From contig VZRZ01001236.1 in NCBI GenBank assembly GCA_013398175.1, positions 68,694 through 132,693 on the forward strand: a stretch of 64,000 nt of DNA, given 5' to 3'. A program made the position numbers and the translations under genes. Each line of letters starts with the position of its first letter. Positions within the stretch are counted from its first letter, which is position 1. The notes below the pieces were generated by a model. That model did not search any database. It saw only the letters and a list, made by a program, of their open reading frames with translations, and was not told the DNA's origin. This DNA comes from Climacteris rufus (taxonomy: Eukaryota; Chordata; Aves; Passeriformes; Climacteridae). Positions 58,680 to 64,000 of the stretch are shown here, one piece after another.

Positions 58680-61367
58680 GAAAGAAGAAAGAGAGCAAGA
58701 GAAACTCCTGTGTTCCAATGGTATTCAGCTAATAGAAATTCCAAGAGGAGGGTAGGGTCAAGACATGTGATTGCCTTGTGTTTGGCCTTAAATACCACTT
58801 GGTCTTCCTGGCCCTTCCCCCAGTTGGAACTTCCAATTATTTGGCCACTCAGGAGCTGGCTGAGGGGCTCCAGAAGCAGGTGTGGAGCACTGCCACCAGT
58901 ATGTCAGGGATTGTCAGCCACTGCCAGACTGGGATACAGGCTTTATGGGGGTGGGTGTGTACAGGGCAATGCACTGCCTTACCAGGGCAAGGCCTGACCT
59001 ACTGCTTCCCCCACACACAGGCACCCCAAAACGTCTCAAGACATCAGTCCTTCCAGTCTCTCACAGAGGCTTGTTTCAGAGTACATTAAAACCAAAAAGA
59101 AGACATCTGTTAGTCTTGGTGAATGCTAGGTCCCCACATGCAGACAAGCATGTTCAATGCAGACAAGCTCATGACTATATAACTGCATGACTAGCCGGGC
59201 CTGCCTTATTAAGGACTTTAATTCCATTCAGGAGATAAAACAGATGTTTTTATAAGTTATTGCTGAATTCTATCCATAAAATACTCCCAGGAAAACTCTT
59301 AATAGATTGAATTACTGTCATTCTCAGGAATGAAACCCTTTTCTAAGTAATTGTATGAAAGACACATTTTAAAAACAAGTATGGAGAAAAGTACCTACCA
59401 TAAGTACTTTTACAGGGATGACATTTTGCAGAGGAAAAACTATTTTTATACAAGAGAGGTGAATAAGGAGTTATTTGATTACTGTTTGCCTTGTATGCCT
59501 AACCATAAACTGGGACACTACTGTGCCCTTTCCTAGAGAACTTGCTGTCCATTTATAAGGTAGACAACAGATACAGAGTGATATAAACATAAGAAACAGT
59601 AAAGCAATAATGAGCAGGATAACTGTATTTGGTCTTTATGATGAAGTATCTGTCCATTGCATGTTTCATTGTGGGAGTAGTTCCCTACAATGACAGAAAA
59701 AAAATCCTTTTCCTCCAATGTTTACTAAACTCAGTCCCAGAGATTTCAAAGTCCAGCATCCAAAACTTATTGTTACTTTCATGGAATTTGATCCTGATAG
59801 ATCTGAAGAAAAGGGTTCAAAGATTTCCAGTGAAATTTTTTGAAAAAAATCTGTGTGTCATAGTGACTGTTCAGTTTGCTCAGCTGTCACATGCATCACT
59901 GACAGGTAACCAGTGGTAAAAGCCCACCTGTCACACAGCCTGAATGCTAGGTCTAGGTCCCTACTTTTGCATTTCACTGTAGTCTTAGTTGAGCAGACAT
60001 ACAACCAGACTGCATCTATTCTTTACTCTGTGAAGAATAGTAAAAGAAAGACTCAACCATCTCTTTCAGGTAAAATGAAAATCTTGCCTTTTTTGACACA
60101 GTTTTAGTAAGATTACAGTTTGCTAGTCTCCTGGCAGAAGGAGAGTGCAATCCGTAAAGCAATTTCGATGCATTCTTGCCACTTTCTCTATTATATATGT
60201 GTTTGACGGAAAAACTAAATAATTTTCATGGTGGCAATAAATTTAAGTATTGATCTTTTTTGGGAATTCTGTAAAGCTTGGATGTGAAGGGCTAGGGCTG
60301 TCCAGAGATGAAATTTCAACTTGTAGTCTTTCACCTAGCATGATGGGAGTTGTTCTGAGTTATGGTATCTGTATACAACCATGTTGTCATTACAGTGCAA
60401 TTTTTGACATCTAATTCTGAAGTTCAGGAATACAGTTTTATTTGAAATGTCTTTTTAGTCCCCCAAATCTTGGATTGAAGAGGTCTTCAGTAAAAGAGAA
60501 TGTGCACACATTATTCCCAGCTCAAAAGATCCACACAGGTAAAACAGTGAATTTCTGTTTTCTTTCTGTTACATTTAAAAAGAATAAGAATAATTTTTTA
60601 TGGGCATTGTGTTTGGTTTGGGTGATGTTTTTCAGTGTCCCAGTTGGTGATTGCTGGTCTATGGGTTTTCATGGATTCCATCATCAGTATGTTTTAAATT
60701 AAACTGTTTGTTTTAATTAGAAATGGCAACAATTAACCTTACTAGGCTTCTTAAATTTGTTGCTCTCCGTCCAATAACCCAAATTGGTATGGTATCCAGT
60801 TAAGAGATTGAGTTACATGGAGTTACTGCTGCACCATTTTTTTCCCTTTCTCGGAATAATTACTGCTTCTAATCACAGTCTTCTGATACAAAAGTTTCTA
60901 CTCAGACTGGTGTAGAGTATGAAAGGAGTCAGGAAGAGATCAAATCCTCAACCTGTGCTTTGGGACCTGAGAAAGCAAATATAACTTGGCCTTCCAGATT
61001 GTGTGTCTAGTGGATGGTGTCTTCTAAATAAATGTTATGAGATCACGTTCTGAGAATGTGAGTAATTTTGGTCGTTTGGTTTTGCATACATGGATAGTGT
61101 AGCATATACAAGATAACTCATCTATGAAAGGGAGATTTGACATACAGTCTGAGACGTGACATGCCAAACAAATCACTAAAGTTATCAAGTACGTTTTCCA
61201 GGGATTGGTGCAGAAGATGACAGCCTGTTGATGAGAAATTTTTCACTGTTGAATTGATACTGTAAGAATAGCATTACAGCTATTTTATTTTATACAAGCA
61301 TGTATTAATTATCCACCTTTTACCACAGATGTCCTGCAGGATGCCAGGTGTGCCAGAATTTAATCAG
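45848..61367 (+). CDS. TRPM6: TRPM6 Mg2+ channel-kinase, 5' end (exons 1-3, partial)
   Basis: TRPM6 is a plasma-membrane Mg2+ channel fused to an alpha-kinase, used in epithelial Mg2+ uptake. Exon 2 (60459-60538) encodes SPKSWIEEVFSKRECAHIIP then SSKDPH, and exon 3 (61329-61367) encodes CPAGCQVCQNLI with an Arg codon split at each end. These closely match the start of the TRPM6/TRPM7 N-terminal region (KSWI-KREC-IIPSSK-PHRC-CQVCQNLIR). CQVCQNLIR and position next to C9orf40 favour TRPM6 over TRPM7. Exon 1 is proposed as 45848-45955: 36 codons in a CpG island, ending in CAG with donor GTGAGG in phase 0, which fits exon 2; mammalian TRPM6 also reads Gln-Ser at this junction. Transmembrane and kinase parts lie right of the window. 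Exons 2-3 are firm; exon 1 is inferred. Confidence 0.85.
46588..46653 (+). repeat. T-rich low-complexity tract with one N
   Basis: Runs of T interrupted by short G-containing steps. One unresolved base at 46598 and an unbroken run of about 27 T from 46627 suggest uncertain sequencing across the tract. Confidence 0.9.
47802..47841 (+). repeat. Tandem duplication, 2 x 20 bp
   Basis: Two adjacent copies sharing GGTCCCTCTGGGGCCA with small differences at the ends. Confidence 0.8.
50695..50755 (+). repeat. Direct repeat of 21 bp, period 40
   Basis: AGAATTCTGATAGCAATGAC plus A occurs at 50695-50715 and again, identical, at 50735-50755. Confidence 0.85.
50795..50890 (-). mobile_element. CR1 LINE 3'-end fragment
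   Basis: Contains ACGGTTTGGGTTGGAAGTGA, ATCTAGTTCCAACCTACC and AGACCAGGTTG, the reverse complement of a CR1 3' end, with an internal deletion before CTCTAGACCAGG. Antisense to TRPM6. Confidence 0.85.
53738..53803 (+). repeat. Tandem duplication, 2 x 33 bp
   Basis: Two identical adjacent copies (53738-53770 and 53771-53803), each beginning CTGAACCAGAAAGTTCC. The length is divisible by three, but no coding context was found. Confidence 0.9.
54887..55006 (+). other. Candidate cassette or alternative exon in TRPM6 intron 1
   Basis: A strong acceptor (AATCTTCTTTTGCAG) opens a frame reading EIEQCPEQHDISLGNMCICA, CHPKSDKSTAKDTKKIL and, with the second donor, VSI. Two donors, GTTAGT at 54998 and GTGAGT at 55007, give 37 or 40 whole codons, so either product would fit between the phase-0 ends of TRPM6 exons 1 and 2. 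The frame also extends upstream to an ATG at 54833. I recognise no domain, and this may be chance. Confidence 0.25.
57965..58018 (+). repeat. Direct repeat of 22 bp, spaced 10 bp
   Basis: ACTAAGGAAAATACTACCAA plus AA occurs at 57965-57986 and again at 57997-58018. Confidence 0.85.
58563..58693 (+). repeat. (GAAA)n microsatellite
   Basis: About 30 tetranucleotide copies with a single interruption (AAGG) near 58595 and decay at the right end. It produces long Lys/Glu/Arg or Ser/Phe/Leu open frames on both strands that are not genes. Confidence 0.97.
60459..60538 (+). CDS. TRPM6: TRPM6 exon 2
   Basis: The acceptor is ATGTCTTTTTAG and the donor GTAAAA. It encodes SPKSWIEEVFSKRECAHIIP and SSKDPH and ends after two bases of the Arg codon. 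A clear TRPM6/7 signature. Confidence 0.93.
60539..61328 (+). other. TRPM6 intron 2
   Basis: AT-rich DNA between two firm exons; nothing recognised. Confidence 0.8.
61329..61367 (+). CDS. TRPM6: TRPM6 exon 3 (39 nt)
   Basis: The acceptor is TTTTACCACAG and the donor GTAAGA. It encodes CPAGCQVCQNLI flanked by split Arg codons. The next exon is not in the window. Confidence 0.92.
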
Positions 61368-64000
61368 GTAAGAATGCATTAATATGTATTTATTATTTTT
61401 ATAGTGACCTAGTTACAGGCAATCCTAGTCAAGGAAACCATGAAAAGAAAAATGTCCTTCCTAGTCAGAGCAGCGTTTCTAGGGGTGTGGTGGAGAATGC
61501 TTAGCATAAATTTAAGTAGAATAATTGTGTCATAACCTTTAATTTATTTGTGATAGAAAAATCTATCCAAATACCTTGTGTGGATAAGTTTGTTTAACCT
61601 TCTTCTGAGGAATGAAAGGCAGAAATGTGCCTTTAAATGAGGGACAACTCCAGCTATATCCTGTGTTATATGAAGGAGAATGAGTCAAAAGTCAAATAAT
61701 TATGGAAAGAAGAAGAAAATGAAGGAAGAAGAAAGGGGGTAAAAGAAACATCCCTGATAACAGGTTTTCTGAAGATTTTTGTCTTCTCTGCAGTGAGGAT
61801 TCTGAGTCCCTGCTTTTGTGAAGGCAAGCAATAAAAAGCACACTTTGATGCTTCTAAATTGTGTTTTCCAGGCAACTTGTATTTTGTGACTTGTATTAAT
61901 TAGTTGTTTTCAATACAATATTTGTCATTCGTCTGGTATTTCCAAACACATTTTGGTACTGTCTATTTATGATAATAAATTATCAGTTGTTGGAACAAAA
62001 TTTTCAGCTTTCATTTGTTTTGTTTAAAGGCATCTGAAGGCTGAGGCAATAACTGTTGACTAGCAAGCTGGTGTCAAGTAGCCCGCTAACCTGCATTAAC
62101 ATGATTATCTGCCTTTTCATTATGCTTCACATTTTATTTTGCTTCTAAGGTTTACAAGAGTCATGTTTTACAAAGAGTAAATAAATTACTCCTGATTTCA
62201 GATCACTGTAAAGGGCTGATATGCAGAATGATGCTGACATTGTAAGGAAAATGATCTGCTTTTCTGTTCAGAAAGTGTCAGCTCCCTCTAAGGCAATGGT
62301 CTCGTATATTTTGCTTTAGAGCAGACAAATAGAGTTTCAAAGATTTTTTTCAGGTCTTGTGAGAGAAGAGATGCAGGGGTCATTTTAATGCTTCCTGCTA
62401 ACCTGCAGATACTCAACTGGGTATTGAAACTAAAGTTACCTTGTCCTTCAAGATACAGTAGTCTAATTCCATCTAAATCAAGACTGGTAGTATTTTAGTT
62501 TTCCCCTTCAGAGAGGCCATGTTGTTAATTGGTCTGGGAAGATCATTAGGACAAAAATTAACCCACAGAGGTAGAAAACCAAACCAAGACTATCTCCCAC
62601 CAAATCAGCCTCCCATTCAAACACAGTTTAGCTGCATGAATGTGAATACAACAGTGGGAGAGGGAGGAAGAGAAACAGCAGATGTGCACTTCAGTTCATG
62701 GGTTTGTTTTTTCCTTTCGCCTTTCTCTGTCAAGACATCTTGTACCTTTGTGTGTCTTTTATGTTGTACTTGTTTCTTTCAGTTTTTGCTGAGCACTTTT
62801 GTGCTGTTTAGATTAATATGAATCCAATTTGTTGGTCTGTCTGTGTTTGAAGAATGTGTGTGGGTGTTTAATGTTCATTTTAGTTAGCCATTGTCTATCA
62901 AGTGTGTTTTTCCAAATGTTAACTGTTCCTGTCTTCTTGTACGTCTCAAGGTGTACAGAGAGCTTTGTTATAGGAGAATTTTTCTGTTCCCAGCAGGAGA
63001 AATAATTTTCATATGATTGTTATGACTGGCTATATTGTATTTATTAGATCAGCAACTAAACAGGTTTTGGGCCTTCTGAGTTCTGTAGTTTTCCACAACA
63101 TTCCAAAAATCACGTGAATGTACTTGATGCTTACTATAATTTGACCTCATATTTTAGTCAAATGAAATCTCTTAATAATTTCTTATTTGTAGAGAACTTC
63201 CAAGGTTTGCAAACAGTTTGTGAATGGGTTATGCAACTATTTGCTAATTCTAAGTAGAATTATTCCGTTTAGTAGTTGCTAATCAAATTTGATTAATCTA
63301 CTGGCACCTTTGTCCTGGTGTGTTGAAATAAGCCTCTACCTACTTTTCTGTGCAGGTCTCAGAAAAAGCTCCTAGACATCAGTTAGACTCATCTCACTAT
63401 ATGAGTATTCAGAATTCTAATTCCTGCATCCTTATACATCTGAGACATTCTCACAAATTGTCTGTATATCTCATCTTTTAGGTGTAATTTTTGGACACAT
63501 CTTCTAAATTGCTGCCAGCCAGGGCACTGGATGTTGTAGTCTGACTACTGCAGTTAGTTTTACTTCAGTGTTTGGGTTTTCCCTTTTTGCTCAAAGTATG
63601 AATTTTCTAGTAGCCTGCCTTTACGTCACTGATGATGTCCCCACCTTCTCCAGCATCTTGGTGAGTTTTTGAGGCAAAAAAGGCAAACTCATTGCAAAGA
63701 TGCTTTGTATCAAGGCATATCATATATCCGTAGGATCACAGAGTAACTCAGGCAGTCAGGGACATGGTCTTATGAATAGGGCTGTAGTACAGTGCTTACC
63801 CAGGGGAGCAGATAAGGGTGCTCAGGGCTTCACCCAGCTGTGTGAAACCCCCAAGGGTTCCCACCTTCCCTTCACTGCTGGGTTGTCCTCCTGGAAAAAA
63901 GGCGTATCCTTATGTCCAGCCTCAGACTCCCACGTCTCAGCTCTGTTGCAGACCCCCACCCTCCTGCCACGCATCACTGAAGAGTCCATCTACATCTTCT
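61368..64000 (+). other. TRPM6 intron 3 (to window edge)
   Basis: No exon encoding the next TRPM6 segment is visible before the window ends. The last ~200 bp turn C-rich, but I recognise no feature there. Confidence 0.65.

Larger units (their letters stand above)
45956..60458 (+). other. TRPM6 intron 1 (14.5 kb)
   Basis: The first ~230 bp are CpG-rich. Then come T runs at 46588-46653 with one N, a 20-bp tandem repeat at 47802-47841, a GC-richer unrecognised stretch at about 49500-50350, a CR1 tail at 50795-50890, a 33-bp tandem duplication at 53738-53803, a candidate exon at 54887-55006, a GAAA microsatellite at 58563-58693 and a GC-richer unrecognised patch at 58780-59070. No other gene recognised. 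Confidence 0.65.

Noticed and set aside
58468..58798. Lys/Glu/Arg-rich and Ser/Phe/Leu-rich open frames
   Set aside because: Direct translation of the GAAA microsatellite on the two strands.
60459..61367. Assignment of these exons to TRPM7 instead of TRPM6
   Set aside because: The KSWIE and SSKDPHRC pieces are shared with TRPM7, but CQVCQNLIR and the position beside C9orf40 and CARNMT1 favour TRPM6.

Overview
This window looks like part of a bird genome, most likely a songbird (passerine). The genes are split into short exons by kilobase introns in AT-rich DNA, three GC-rich CpG islands mark gene starts, CR1 LINE fragments are scattered throughout, and one tRNA-Ile-derived SINE carries a CR1-like 3' tail, a combination I know from passerines. 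The gene set matches human 9q21.13, which in birds belongs to the Z chromosome. The Z assignment is inferred from synteny, not read from the sequence.

Layout, left to right, with all four genes on the + strand. (1) 1-4841: the 3' part of NMRK1 (nicotinamide riboside kinase 1), five coding exons; the 5' exons lie left of the window. (2) 4842-7900: intergenic DNA with degraded retroelements. (3) 7900-28790: complete CARNMT1 (carnosine N-methyltransferase), eight coding exons, 444 codons from the first ATG, starting in a CpG island and containing one GC-AG intron. (4) 28975-34790: the C9orf40 homologue, two exons; most of exon 1 is lost in a 300-N assembly gap inside a CpG island, while exon 2 and the 3' UTR are intact. 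(5) 34791-45500: intergenic DNA with two CR1 copies in opposite orientation. (6) 45540-64000: the 5' end of TRPM6 (Mg2+ channel-kinase): a CpG-island first exon with a tryptophan-rich N-terminus, a 14.5-kb first intron, then exons 2 and 3. The gene runs off the right edge.

The genes share no single pathway. NMRK1 makes NMN for NAD synthesis, CARNMT1 methylates carnosine/histidine using S-adenosylmethionine, C9orf40 is poorly characterised and TRPM6 carries Mg2+. They are neighbours through conserved synteny. I saw no CRISPR array, no functional tRNA/rRNA gene and no evident new multi-gene system. The most unusual items are the GC-AG intron in CARNMT1, the Trp-rich TRPM6 start, a diverged inverted repeat beside the TRPM6 CpG island, a candidate in-phase cassette exon in TRPM6 intron 1, and the SINE. 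All calls come from reading the sequence and from remembered protein families; no database search was run.
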